Assembly: GCA_944989445.1 (NCBI GenBank)
Contig: CALYLW010000162.1
Location: 915,001-979,000, forward strand
Reading direction: 5' to 3'
DNA length: 64,000 bases
DNA from: Ampullaceana balthica
Lineage: Eukaryota > Mollusca > Gastropoda > Lymnaeidae
Made by a program: the position numbers and the translations under genes. This document shows positions 37,001 to 52,000 of this stretch, in pieces (position 1 is the first letter of the stretch; every line of letters starts with the position of its first letter). Under the pieces are notes generated by a model. The model had not been told where the DNA came from and made no database searches. It saw only the letters and a list, made by a program, of their open reading frames with translations.

Positions 37001-40000
37001 AGAAAAAGTTGTCTGTTAATTTAGGTTAGTTTATCTGGGGAAATTAGTAATCATCATAAATTCAATATAAATTTGCTAATTTTATTATAAACCATCTATA
37101 ACAGAATTTGGCTTACACTCCTAGGGTAATTTTTTTTTCCCCTTCAATCGACAAAGTAGACATCGAGTCAATACAACCATATTAGAAAGGGAATAGGGTT
37201 CAACATCTTTTTATTTCTATATTCTTAGAAAGCAAGTACATTTAGGGCAGTGTTTCTCAATTATTTTTTGTCATTCCCCCCCCCTCGTAGAAAGAAAGAA
37301 AACATTTCAAGCCCCCTGCGCGACTGTAACTAGTATCACTTGTCTATAAATTTGTTATAAGTACACCTCTGCATAACGGTCAAACGAGCCCCCTTTACGG
37401 GGGCGCTCCCCACTATTTGAGAAACACTGATTTAATGTATGGCGGAGAGAGAGGGTAACTTTAATAGAGGTTAACTTAGAAAGAGGGTAAGTACATTTTA
37501 ATGTTTGGAAAATTCTTATGGATTTATAGATTTATCAAAATTTTTATTTGTTTTGAGGAAACAGGAGAGTCTTGAAGAATAGGCCATTCCTTTCATAACA
37601 TTTAGATATTCTTAGACAACATATATTTAGGATTAGAAGTACTTACACTCTTCTATCAAACAAGTAAGTGTATAGGATTTAAAAGTACTTACACTCTTCT
37701 ATCAAACAAGTAAGTGTATAGGATTTAAAAGTACTTACACTCTTCTATCAAACAAGTAAGTGTATAGGATTTAAAAGTACTTACACTCTTCTATCAAACA
37801 AGTAAGTGTATAGGATTTAAAAGTACTTACACTCTTCTATCAAACAAGTAAGTGTATAGGATTTAAAAGTACTAACACTCTTCTATCAAACAAGTAAGTG
37901 TATAGGATTTAAAAGTACTTACACTCTTCTATCAAACAAGTAAGTGTATAGGATTTAAAAGTACTTACACTCTTCTATCAAACAAGTAAGTGTATAGGAT
38001 TTAAAAGTACTTACACTCTTCTATCAAACAAGTAAGTGTATAGGATTTACAAGTACGTACACTCTTCTATCAAACAAGTAAGTGTATAGGATTTAAAAGT
38101 ACTTACACTCTTCTATCAAACAAGTAAGTGTATAGGATTTAAAAGTACTTACACTCTTCTATCAAACAAGTAAGTGTATAGGATTTAAAAGTACTTACAC
38201 TCTTCTATCAAACAAGTAAGTGTATAGGATTTAAAAGTACTTACACTCTTCTATCAAACAAGTAAGTGTATAGGATTTAAAAGTACTTACACTCTTCTAT
38301 CAAACAAGTAAGTGTATAGGATTTAAAAGTACTTACACTCTTCTATCAAACAAGTAAGTGTATAGGATTTAAAAGTACTTACACTCTTCTATCAAACAAT
38401 TAAGTGTATAGGATTTAAAAGTACTTACACTCTTCTATCAAACAATTAAGTGTATAGGATTTAAAAGTACTTACACTCTTCTATCAAACAAGTAAGTGTA
38501 TAGCATTTAAAAGTACTTACACTCTTTATCAAACAAGTAAGTTATAGCATTTAAAAGTACTTACACTCTTCTATAAAACAATTTTATATCATTTAGAAGT
38601 ACTTACACTCTTAGATCAAACATGTATATAGCATTGTTGCGCCCATGCACTAACAGCCGTCTCCCACTGGGGTGCATCATAATGAAATTAATTGGGGTAT
38701 CCTTGAGATCTGGCTCTTTGATTTCCTGAAATTTTGTCCAGTCTCTTACAAAATCTGTTAGGAAATTCAAAAATATATAATTTATATAAAAAGGCGTGGG
38801 TGGGGGGTGGGGGTGAATTAAAACAATTTCAAGCAAGTCCAAATCTGAGTAGCAAGAAACATCAAGTCAACTGACATTGTGTTATCAAACGGCTGATGAA
38901 ATCTATCTGCTTACGTTTTCTTGAGGCCTGTTCTGTTACATAGACATTCCATATGAGAATGGTTCCCACGCTGTCGGCAGAATACATTTTCTGCCCATCA
39001 TCTGTATCAAAACAGATGGAGTTGATGTGTCCATGATGTTCCTCCATTTCTTGCTGCAGCTGTAAGTGTCAAAGACAGATTGAAACAGGTATGTATCAAA
39101 CAAATTTGTTTATTTACAACTTACAAAAACTTACAGGAAACAAATATCATTACTGAAGTTTTCTTAAAGAGCTTTTTTTTTAAAACTCTCTTTTTATCTA
39201 CTTTTTTTATATCGAGAGTCATGTGTTGACTTTTTAAAATCTATTTTTTAAATTTTAATCAACACATGACTGTAAGCATACAAAATATTTCCTATCTGGT
39301 ACTAAACTCACCACATTATAATCCTCTGTCAGACTGATGTCCCAAACTCTAAGTACTTCATCATATCCTCCAGACACAACAATACTGTCCACCCGAGGGT
39401 GGAACTCGGCTGTGTACACATATCCTGGGTGAGGTAGCAGACGCAACTGGCTCTCATTAAACTTTTGAATGTCCCAAATCCTGAAACCATTAGTTGAAAA
39501 TCATTAGATCCTTGGTGCCCATGTCATGTAATATATGTCATTAGATCTTTGGTGTCAGTGTGATTTTGTCATTAGATCTTGGTGTCAATGTGGTTTAATA
39601 TATGTCATTAGATCTTTGGTGTCTAGTGTGATTTTGTCATTAGATCTTGGTGTCAATGTGGTTTAATATATGTCATTAGATCTTTGGTGTCAGTGTGATT
39701 TAATATGTCATTAGATCTTGGTGTCAATGTGGTTTAATATGTCATTAGATCTTTGGTGTCAATGTGATTTAATATATGTCATTAGATCTTTGGTGTCAGT
39801 GTGATTTAATATATGTCATTATATCTTGGTGTCAATTTGGTTTAATATATGTCATTAGATCTTGGTGTCAGTGTGATTTAATATATGTCATTAGATATTG
39901 GTGTCAGTGTGATTTAATATATGTCATTAGATCTTGGTGTCAGTGCGATTTAATATAAGGAAGCCATTAATAACACTGTTATAAAATGTTGTTACAAATA

Positions 40001-43000
40001 TTTTAAATAAGAATCTTAAGTTTTCCTCTATATTTCTCAAAAATTAATTTACCATACAACCCCTACCCACATTTATCCTCAATGCTCCAAAATGATAAAA
40101 TATAGTAATGCTTTATAATTAACAGAATGTAAAAACAAGAGTCGAGTTTTTAAGCAACCACTGTTTCTAAGTTTAATTTGTGCAGCTATTGTTATAGAAT
40201 AAACTGAAATCTTGCTGTAATCTGAGCTATACTTGATGAGCTTCTGAATATTCTTACAAATTACAGAATGTTATCAAACTCATGTCTGACCTGACAGTAC
40301 CATCATTTGATGCTGACATCAGCTGGGTGTCACTTCTATTCCAACTCAAACTATAGATGATTCCAAAATGCCCTTGAAACTGTCCTTTCAGTGTACCTCC
40401 AGGAATCTAAACAAAATGTTATTTAAAGAAAACTTAATTAAGCAGTTATAGTTATTACCATGAAAGGGTAAAGCTTATTTCTTATCAAATAATTGGATGA
40501 ACAGTGCATGATAAGTTAACTATTGTCACCTTCAGTATAATCCATGGAGAAACCGTAATTGTCAATTTATTTAACATTTCATCATAGTTGAGAGTTAAAA
40601 ACACATAAATTAATTAAATATCTTCAAACTGTTAGTATCACGTGTGACAGGGACACAAGGGCCCATACCTCATAGACTAGAATGGGAAAGTCAGATCCAT
40701 CTTGACAGGCACAAGCTAAACTCCTAAAAAGAAGAAGCCAGTTAAACACACGCTTAGATCTATCATGTGTGTTGATTAAAATAGTTATCTAAGGGGCCCT
40801 CCATAAAGTACGTCACACTAGTTTTGACCATTTTTAACCCGCCCCCCTCCCCCTCAAAAAGACGTCACACTTGAAACAAAAATCCTTTTTTATTAACAAA
40901 ATAATTAAAATTTAATATAAAACAGTATGACGTCACACATGGCCGGACCCCCCGTCTCCTCCCTGTCACAAACTGTCACACTTTCTTACACAATTATGTT
41001 TTTTATGTTGCTTGGTTATGATGCACTAAAATTCAATGTGGTGCTAGCAGCTAAGTGGATGAAGTTAATCTCATTCATAAAAATTAACTTTTGTTTTTCA
41101 TTAATAACTTAGTTTTTAAAAACATAACATAGCATCAGTTTAAGATATTACAATAATAAAGATAAAATATTACCAGTTAAACCTATTACAAATATTCTAG
41201 GAGCTTAAGAGAAAGCTTTAGTAACAATTTATAATATACAAGATTGGAAATATTTCCAAGTATTTGAATATAAAAAATGTATTTGTGACAATGGGATTGA
41301 AGAAGTTTGTAAAGAAACTGATATTCATTCTCTTCTCACCTGCCATCATTAGAGAACTTGACAATAAAACAGCCCTTCTTGCCAGCCGTCAACGTATGGA
41401 CAAGGCTGTTGGGCACTCGACAGAGCTGACCTAATAACCTTGTCCAGGTAGTTAGAGTTCGACCTGATGTGACTGTCTTCTCATGCCCTGACCAGTGCTG
41501 AGATTTTAGATCTTTGTAGCTCATGTGTCCCAGCTCCTGATCAATGTTAAAAAATATGATTTAAATAAAACATAACAACAAAATGTATTAACATTTCATT
41601 TTTCAATATTTTTTAGTTTAATGATTAAGTAGAGATCCCAGTTAAATAAAATATGTTTCCTTAATTCATGAATGCAGGGAAAAAAACACAACTATAAAAG
41701 TGGCATATTTTCATAACTTTAAATCAATCCAATAGTAATTACTCCTATTAAGTTTAAAACTTTTATCTCTCTATCATTCATCTTCTTTCCAATACCTTAA
41801 TGTTAACATAACGTACACAGTTTCTATTACCTCTTTTCATTGCACTTTTTACACTAAACTATCTATTATATGGTCTTAACAAATGGATCTTCTCCTGGTT
41901 TGAGCAAAATAAGATTCAACATTTACTGACCTTCTGGGTTGCAAACATGGACCTCATGGCCCCTGAGACCTCTGGCGGAGTTTCTATGCTTTTCAAGGTC
42001 ACATACAATGTTGATGGATATGGTACACGCTGTCCTGACTTCCACCATTGGTAAACCTAACAGAACAGTCCAAACATGCCAGATCTTGTTTATATTTACA
42101 TGAAAGCACATACCTTGTTTGAAAACAATAAAGTAAAGAAAAGGATGGTAACAAATAAATTGTTCTTTCAGAGGTAAATGAAAAGAGATTAAATCAATTC
42201 AACCAATACACAAACCTCTGGTTGGCCTTGAACCTTCAAACTTTTATTTGGCGGGACAAACAGCTGAAGTCTGAGCTTGTTACCAACATTCACTGTCCCA
42301 TTTTTACCCAACACCTGATGGCAGAGGAAGGAAAAAAACAAAGAAATTACCAATTGATTACCTTCAAGGCACTAAAATATTTACGAGTTGTCATTTGACT
42401 TGTTCATTTAGTATTGGACTTGAATAACACTGCTCCAAGAAACATATTATTAGCTTGTGAAACGTAAACATGTCCTGTATTTTTATTCTCTCCTAAACTG
42501 GAAGACTTACAAAGAGACACACAATAAGTGAAGCTCAAATGTCTTTTATTGTAACTAATCAGACTAGCAGTTGACTCACTTTGAGAAATGCCCATGCAAT
42601 TCTGTGCCAGCCTCCTTCTGCCTTCTGTGTTGCTATCTGGCGACTTGCTGTGTTCATGCTCACAAAATCCAATAACTGTGTCAGAACAATATTAATCATG
42701 TTGTAGTGGAGCAATTTTACATTTAAGCATATACAAGATATGCATCCCCAAAAACTCAAAAGCCATTATGAAATGCAAATTATAATTGATAAACCTAGTT
42801 TTTCTTAATAATAAATGGACAAAATATTTCAACCTCAAATAGTAAAATAACTTTAGGATTTTCTTGTGTGAAGTAGTTGAAGTTCTCATTAAATACCAGC
42901 AAGTCTTCCCACACTGGAATTGTGGACCTATTGACAAAAAAATGTCAAATCAATAATTATCAATGTGAAAATCACAGATAACATTTTAGTTTAAAAAATT

Positions 43001-46000
43001 AAGACTTAAACATTTTTTAAACATTTTCAAAAAGAATTTTAAATAATATTTTAAAATAATAGTTCTTAGCATGACAGTACAGTCCTTTGAATGCCTTTAA
43101 ACAAATTCACAACAACCACTTACCTTCTCTCCTTGAAATCAAAAGGCTGCGTCATCATGGGAAGAATTGTCTTCACAGACTCATTGGATGTTTCAAAATG
43201 ATAGGTAACTGCTCTATCACTGGAAAATTCAAATCATTTTAGAACAAAAGACTCAAACTCTATTACATAATGAAAAGATAAGGAAATAGATGTGTATATA
43301 GTGCTAGGACTGGAAGCTGTATCAGTGTCCCTTTTATAGGATAAACAATATAATCCCTGATATAGTAACAGATGAAACAAAGTTAAGGTAATTTTAAAAA
43401 CAAGACAAAACACCAAAATCTTTCTACTTCTTTTTTTTTAAAGATCGCAGATGCTTCTTCTGTACACAAGATTTTTGTGTCCTATGTTCTTATGCAAGCG
43501 CACAGATCATGCTGGTCTGTTGGCCAGTGACGCAGCGTTCACAGGCCGTGGCTATAAGGGGATCCTGTGGCACATTGCCCAGCCGTTTTTGTTTCCCTAA
43601 CTAATGTCAGTACCCATTGGGACACCCTTAGCCAATAGGCATGCCACTCTACCACCGTGTTTTTAGGTGATGGGACACACCCAAAAGTTAAATACTGAAT
43701 TCCAAATAAATTTTGATCCAACTAAACAATAATGGCAGAAACTTTTGATACTTGATAGAAAATGAAATGTTATTTTACTACTGTTTTTTTTTCAAATATA
43801 AAGTGACTGTCTAGTTGTATATATATGTAACAAATATACTTAAAATAAACAAACGAACATACGAGAATTTAAAATTTATAATGAATTTAGAATTGATAAT
43901 GATGGATCTTATGAAACAATGTTTTTAAATATTTTTAAGTCATTTCACAAGCTCTACTGTAAATTGACAAGACTTTAACATTTTATGAATCCATTCACTT
44001 ACGGATGTTGTTTAGGTATGTACAGTCCTGTGACCTCGTCAACTACATGGACCCTAACAAGAGGGTGTAGGATGTAAAAATCAGTTTTGAGCTTGTCAGT
44101 TCGATGTATCATGAGTGCCACTATCTGCCCTTCATCCTGAACATCGGTCGGCACTGCAGTGTCTCCTTCAGGAGGTTTCTCTTCTTCTTTTCAACAATAT
44201 GAATTAATATTATTGAATTATTAATTCAATGAGCAGATAAGCTGTACAATTCTGAGAACTACCTACAACTATTTATTAGATAATCATGATAAAATCAAAG
44301 ATTAAAAAAAAACCAAGTGATTAAATATGATTGAGCTGTAGTGCATAGAAAACTCTCAACTTGGCAAGAATTGAAGTAACGGGCAAACTTTGAAAGAAAA
44401 TAATTATCTTTTCCTGCTTTACTTCTATAAACATTATGATTTACATAAAAGATGTACATTTTTTTAAAATACATACACACACTAAAATGGATGTCAATTC
44501 AGGATTATAAAATCCCTTTAGATATTACCTAATTAAAATTGTATACTTATTTGTTTATTTTTGAAAAATTAAATTAAAAACCAAAAACCTCCCTAGCTTC
44601 GGCCTTTTAAAATAAGAGTAAATGGCCATTTTACATTGTAATAAATATTTAAAAATCTATTCGAATGTACTATAAATGTAGAAAGATGACAGAAAGTAGG
44701 ATTGAGTGGACAATATTTGACCATTGATATCAGTGTGGACAGTATTTGACTGTTGCTAGCAGTGTGGACAATATTTGACTGTTGCTACCAGTGTGGACAG
44801 TATTTGACTGTTGCTACCAGTGTGGACAGTATTTGACTGTTGCTACCAGTGTGGACAGTATTTGACTGTTGCTACCAGTGTGGACAGTATTTGACTGTTG
44901 CTACCAGTGTGGACAGTATTTGACTGTTGCTACCAGTGTGGACAGTATTTGACTGTTGCTATCAGTGTGGACAGTATTTGACTGTTGCTACCAGTGTGGA
45001 CAGTATTTGACTGTTGCTACCAGTGTGGACAGTATTTGACTGTTGCTACCAGTGTGGACAGTATTTGACTGTTGCTACCAGTGTGGACAGTATTTGACTG
45101 TTGCTACCAGTGTGGACAGTATTTGACTGTTGCTACCAGTGTGGACAGTATTAGACTGTTGCTATCAGTGTGGACAGTATTTGACTGTTGCTACCAGTGT
45201 GGACAGTATTTGACTGTTGCTACCAGTGTGGACAGTATTTGACTGTTGCTACCAGTGTGGACAGTATTTGACTGTTGCTACCAGTGTGGACAGTATTTTG
45301 CTGTTGCTACCAGTGTGGACAGTATTTGACTGTTGCTACCAGTGTGGACAGTATTTGACTGTTGCTATCAGTGTGGACAGTATTTGACTGTTGCTACCAG
45401 TGGGGACAGTATTTGACCACTGATGTCAATAAGGTTTTTAATTAACACACAAGAATATATCTCATTAATCTAGTTTTCAAAATGTCTTCGAAATAACAAT
45501 TTTAAAAGTAAAATTACAATCAAAATTTGAAATGAAACCATAACAGTAATAACTTCCTTTGAAGCAAATGAAAAGACATTTTATTTAAATGTTAATTCAT
45601 ACTACCAGAGTTTTTATGACAGTTCTTAAAGAAAGTAGCAACTGAAATAAACATTTCTTCTGGTTTGAAATATTTTAAAATTACATTAAAATATTTATAA
45701 TATGAAAAAATTAATTAAATGAACATAAGTAAATCATTTTTTCCTGTGAATAATTACATTAAAATAAATGGTACATTATTAAAAATATGTTACATAACTG
45801 AAGATGTAAAAATAGTTGAATAATTATTTGTTTTACTATTACTAAACATTTGTATATTTTTCATCACTGCTAAAATTGTAAGTTTTGTGCACAAATTTTA
45901 GGGCTATGCAGCTATTTATGTGCAATAGTTGACAAAGTCAAATATTTTTAAAACACACACATCCCTCCCCCCGCCATAAAACTGATGAAATATTTGGCTT

Positions 46001-49000
46001 CATCAAAAGAAACAAAAAATTCTATTCACCTGTTACTAATTTCTTCTTTTTTTTCTTTCCATCTTTTGGGTTTTCTTCTTTTTCCTTAGCTGCAACCTTA
46101 AGGCAATATAAAGTTATTAAAATAAAGAGGAGCATTTTTAAAAAAAAATAACATATAGTGTCTATTTTTAAACATCTACTGAGAGTTAGGATTGGTAAAA
46201 AAAAATTGCATCAAATGACACAAAAACCTATTATTTTCATTTAGATAATTTTGACTATCCGCTGCATCTAAAATTTTGTCATCAATAAATATATATATTA
46301 AAATATAATATGTAGACAGATAAATCCAAGAAATTTTTCAATGTATTCTTGTTTACCTCTGATGATTCATTTTCTTTGTCCTCTTCTTTTTCTTGGCTCT
46401 GGGTCTTCTTATTTGTTCTGGGCTTTGGTTTAATAGCACTGGCTTCTTCTTTGACCCCATCTAAAACTTTATCATTCTTTACTTCTTCTTCTGCTTCCAT
46501 TTTTGCTTTCTTCTTCTTTTTGGGCTTTTGCTCTGTGTTTTCCACCACATCATCATCAACCTCTTTCTTCTTTGTTTTCTCTTCTGCTTCTTTTTTCTTT
46601 GGTCTCTGTTCGGGTTCAGCCTTTAGATCTTTCTCCACCTCATTTGATTCCGGATTGAGTTTCTTCTTTTTAGATTTTCTTGGTGTGGCTGTAACACTGA
46701 TTTCATCATCTTTTGATTCTTCTGCTCTTTCTTCATTTTCAGGCGTAGGTCTTGATGGTGATTTCAGCTAAATTGGAAATGGAATATTCCTTCATTTTAA
46801 GCTATGCAACCTTTTGGTGCATATTGTTTCACGAAAATCCCAATATTTATTTAAATTTTTTTAGTTTGGAAAAAACAAATTTAAAACATTATAAAAATTC
46901 CAAAGTTTGATAATTTAATGATGAAATAAAGCTATTATGCAATCTACTATTTTGACTGATGACTCCAAGCTTTAATAGTTATTTATTATAATCTACATGT
47001 AAAGAGAAAAAAAAATAATCTCCAAAGACCTTACCTTTTTCCTTGGTTTTTGTTCAACAGCATCCTTTTCTGGCTCAGTGATAAGTTGCCTTTTGGTAAA
47101 AAAAATATCAATAGACTAATATTATCAGTTTAATTAGTTAAACCGATTTATTACCTTAATTAAGTTTCATTATGTTCTTTTTATTAGACAAACAAAATAA
47201 AATGAATGGGGTGATTAAATGCATCACTTTTAGATTTAACTTCAGATTTAAGGTAAATAAACATTTACAAGGCAACTGAAAATAACAGCCAAATACTCAC
47301 AGCTTTTTATCATCTTCCCCAGTCATCTCTTTCTTTTTCACTTTCTTTTTCTTCTTAGGGGCATCACCAGTAGATTGTTGGTCATTCAAGTTCTGCTTGC
47401 TTTCTTCTAAATTTGCATTTTGGTCTAAAACAAAATCCACACATTTATACATTTCTGATATATTAAGTTTATGATTTCACCCAAAACTTGAAATGAAATA
47501 CAGGAAAAAACTGAACAGGGGCAAGATCATAACTTAATAAGCCATTTAAACGAAGAAAAGTTTTGCAACTTCAAAATTAATAAGTTAAATGTAAAAAATC
47601 TTTTTTTTAAAAAGGACACGCTTTTATTTACATATAGAAATTGCACTAAATATGTATAATACAAACAAAAAAAACATTTTCCCCTAACTGAAAATTGAAC
47701 CTCGTACCCCCATGTCGGCAATCGATCACGCTTATATTTCGGCCAGCAAGACTTGATGTTGATAGTACTTTTTAAAGTTATAATAATTGTATTCCTCTAG
47801 GGCGAATTGAGGCATGGTTCATTGACGCAAGTGATAATATTTTATATAGACAAAAACTAAAAGTGCAATAATTTCAATACGGTACATTCGATCGATATGA
47901 AATTTTGATACAATGCATTGTCATCCACGATCTATATGTGGTAAAATTTTGAGATCTCTAGGACTATCAGAAGTGGTATAATTTTACGTTTCAAGTTTTG
48001 AAGGAAGGATGGAAGGAAGGGTGGATGGATACAACATACAAACATTGTGACTTAAATAAAAGCGTGTAAAAATGAATGTATTTATAAGCTGAAATATTAG
48101 CTCAATACTTTGTTTAGGACAGTGTAATGAAAAATTTAAATGTTGGTACCAGTAGAAAAAAAAAGCTTAAAAAATATGAAGCAGTTTAAGTGATTAAATT
48201 ATGTAACATTTTCAGGATGAAGTATTTTTTCCCAATAAAAAAACAAAAATTCAAAATTTAAAAAAAAATTAATACTTTTTTCTCTTTGCCTCTGACGCTG
48301 TTTGTTGCTTTTTTCACTCTTGATGTTATCATCTGGATCATATGTATTTGCTAAAATTGTGGCATCTTCTTCTTTATGCAAGCTTTCAATCCCTTTGGCA
48401 TTACGCAAGGACTCCATCTGAAGAGAAATTTTAAATAGAAAATTTAAGAACTTTTTTTAAAATGATGTATTTGAAAAAAATATTATTTTAAAAAAAAATA
48501 ATAATTTAGAAATACTAAACATGAAAATATTTAGACAAAACAATTTTTATGTATAATGTACTTGTCATTTTGAGAAGAACATCAAATGCCAGCATTGATT
48601 ATCAGTAGGTTAAAGAAACAATAATAGTTTATACTGTATAAATTAAACTTTCTTCGAGCAAGATGATGTCACAAGAGTGCTTATAAAATATTTAACTTTT
48701 TTTCTAATTTATCTAATTTGGATTAATTAATTATATTTTTAACTACTTAATTTTTTAATAAAGTTAAATCCCCTTTTCATTAACTACTAGGTATTGAAAA
48801 GATGATAAAATGAACTCTAATAATTTAGATATTTTTCAAAAAGTATTTAACTTTTCAATTAAAATTTTTTTAACTCTCACTTCCCACATAAATCAACATT
48901 AGACATTTGAATCCAGGGTTCCTGTGGTAAATTCACACAAGTTCAAGTGTTTAAAGCCAATACAGTCTGGTGGGGTATGGAGTTTTAACACACAGGATAT

Positions 49001-52000
49001 AAGATTCAAAGGTTCAGGAGATGTAAGAAAAAATTACATCTGATTTAAAGTTAAAAATTTAAGTAGACTAATACAACTAACATAGGTAATTTTTCTTTGA
49101 ATGAATTGTATTATTTGTCATTTAAACAAGATTTTTGTTCTGAGAGAAAAATTACACAAGATTACAAAATGGACTTACAACATTTTCTTCTGCATCATTC
49201 TTCAGCTTTTTCTTTTTTTTCTTTTTTGCATCTGTTGCATCTCTGTAAACAAGTATTAGTTAATTAGCCTAAATTGACTTAAAATTATTTAAACAAATAT
49301 TTAAAAAAATGTATACTTTAAAGGCTGTTATGAAAATGCATGATTCCAAAAGGTTCCCATTTTCATTTATTTAGCAAGAACTTTAATTATTCACATGCAT
49401 TCAAGCAGAGAAATAATAGGGTATACCTTTATTTTTGGTGAGGATATATTTTCAAGAAAATAAAATCTGTATTTTAAGTAGGGTTTTTACACAAGAAGTT
49501 TAAAAAAGGCTTAATAAGCCTTGTATCTCCTTTTCATAGTCCTGAAGTATGGTAAGTGCTACATTTATGGCTTCATAAAATTATAGGTTGGTTTCCTTGC
49601 CAGTGCTAAATATTTGCAAAATATTATCAGCAATCATCCTATCATTGCAATCAAGATTAAATTCATACTAATTACAAGGGAAATTATGCAGTCATTCTAT
49701 ATCTCTAAGTTTCAAAAGATTTAGAGAGTCATAGATAACCTTAAAAAACCTTTTAAATCAAAATGTTTTAATTTTTTGTTTGAGTTATGTTCCTTCTTTT
49801 AAATTTATACATCTAAATTATTTTACTGAATAATCTTAAATAATCTGAAATTTATACCTTGATGAAGATTTCTTAACATAATTATTTAGGGATATACCAA
49901 GTAAAATATATTGATTACTTTGTAGACTGTGCAACAACTTGCTGAAGCATCTGATCCACTCTGAGCTTAGCATTTGATGACATATCTGCTAAAATATAAT
50001 GGAAGGTAATTAATTTATTATGTCAAAAATGGTTTCTTTTAATGAAAATTTATTTCAAATTTAGAATATTCAAGAATACATAATGATCAATGCAATTTAA
50101 GGAATTTAAAACAAAAATAATCATCATGAAAATGACATTTACACTTATGAGTAATTTAAGGATTTAGAAATGTACGATAAGATGGGTAAATGCAGAAAAA
50201 TAATTATTTCTTTATTATTTATACATAATAATAAGCTTTGTGATCATATCACCTGGTATTGCTTCTTTATTTTTTTCACTGGACTTAGCTTTTCTTTTCT
50301 TTGGTTTAGGATTTTCAATTCCTAAAATAGAAGTTAATAAATACGCTTTCTTTGATTAAGTTTTAATTTTTTTAAATAGAATAAAACAAAAAATATGAAG
50401 GAAAAAAGTATTAGTTAAAAATAAATTGAATAAAAATATATTATCATTGTCATTACAATTTATGACACTATATTTTTATTTGAATGATAGAAAATAAAAT
50501 TATGTAAGTTTATGTTTTATTAAATTGATGTAAAGATAGTAGAAGATTAAACCCTAAGAAAACTTTTTGCAATGTCGTGTCACTTAATTTAATAATACAC
50601 AGTAGCTCCGTTATAGGACTTCTATAAATTATTATTAATTTATTTATTAAATAAATTAAATTTGCAATGTCACGTAGTGTCTGTCCGTGACGCTAATTTT
50701 AGAAAGCAGTGCACCAAATTACTGCACCAATGCATCAAATAGCGTGCAAATTAAAGATGCGCTGTAAAAAAATATATATGACGTCATTGTTTTAGCTCGT
50801 ATTTTAATTTTGGAAAAGGGTACAATGTAATAAAACAAACCCGTAAAAACAAAGTTTTTGACTATAAATCCCTTATATATGAGACATAACTAAAAGTATT
50901 GATTATGTTCAAATGCGACAAATATTTACAGACAGAACTTTTGTGTTAGTTGATCAAATTTTGTATCTCACATTAAATCCCACAATCGATCCCAATAAAT
51001 ATCAATAAAACTTAGTCTCCCTGTGTGACTACTTAGTTTGTGACTAAAAAATTATTTTCTGCTTTTTCATGCGAGATTCTACATTCCTCACTGCAGCTGG
51101 GCCTCATTCTTTTTAAAAAGTTTTTTTGTTCATTTTATTTTGTTGATGACAATATCATGCGTCATTTAAAAATAATGATTTTAAATTAATTTGATTTGTC
51201 TTTATTATATTTTATATGGGCATGGATCTGAAAATCATTGCCCTCTTATTGTAGTTGTAGATTTAGATGTTTCAAGGTATAATACCAGGAGTGGGCAAAC
51301 TACGGCCCGAGGGCCACATGCTGCCTGCTACAGAGTTCTTTGCGGCCCACAGAAGCCTGCGGTAATGTTGAAAAAATCAATAAATTTATGTTAAAGATGG
51401 ATGTTTGTACTTGAATAGAGGGTATATTTTGGTTAGGTGCGGCCCCTTGATGTTTCATTTCTTACTAATGTGGCCCTCGCCCTAAAAAGTTTGCCCAACC
51501 CTGTATTATACAATTTCTTCACAGATCAGTCTAATAGTCAATTCATCTTAATTAAAAATCAGTCTTAGGCTGAATCAGAATATCTTGAATCTGAGTTAGA
51601 GTCATTGAATTTGATTTTAACAGTAAGTTCAGTATCAGTAAGTAACAGTAACAGCTACATAATAAAATTAAAATATTGAAGTTGATTATCAAGTTGATAA
51701 GTTAAGCAAAAATGTGTTTCTTCATTTTCATTCCTTATTATCAATAACAGAGACAAGAGCCTTGCTGTATTTTATTATAAATTTGAGTTTATTAGCTCTT
51801 TGATGTTACATCTATTTTTTTTACTATCTTTGAACTCCAGGTAGTTTAAATTTCAATCAATTCAAATTCAATCATGTTGCAACTTGTAGTTGTAAACGTA
51901 TCTTTTTACAAGTGTTGAGAAATCAGTTCTAGATAAATGCACTCAAGAGATCAACCAAAACTACAAGCGATTATTGTGTATCATGTTTTAAATAGTAAAA

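Noticed and set aside
37640..38595. Possible CRISPR-like array of regular repeats
   Set aside because: Units are contiguous with no unique spacers, in the intron of an animal gene; it is a minisatellite.
46349..46771. 140-codon plus-strand frame rich in Phe and Ser
   Set aside because: Antisense of the Lys/Glu-rich AHI1 exon 8.
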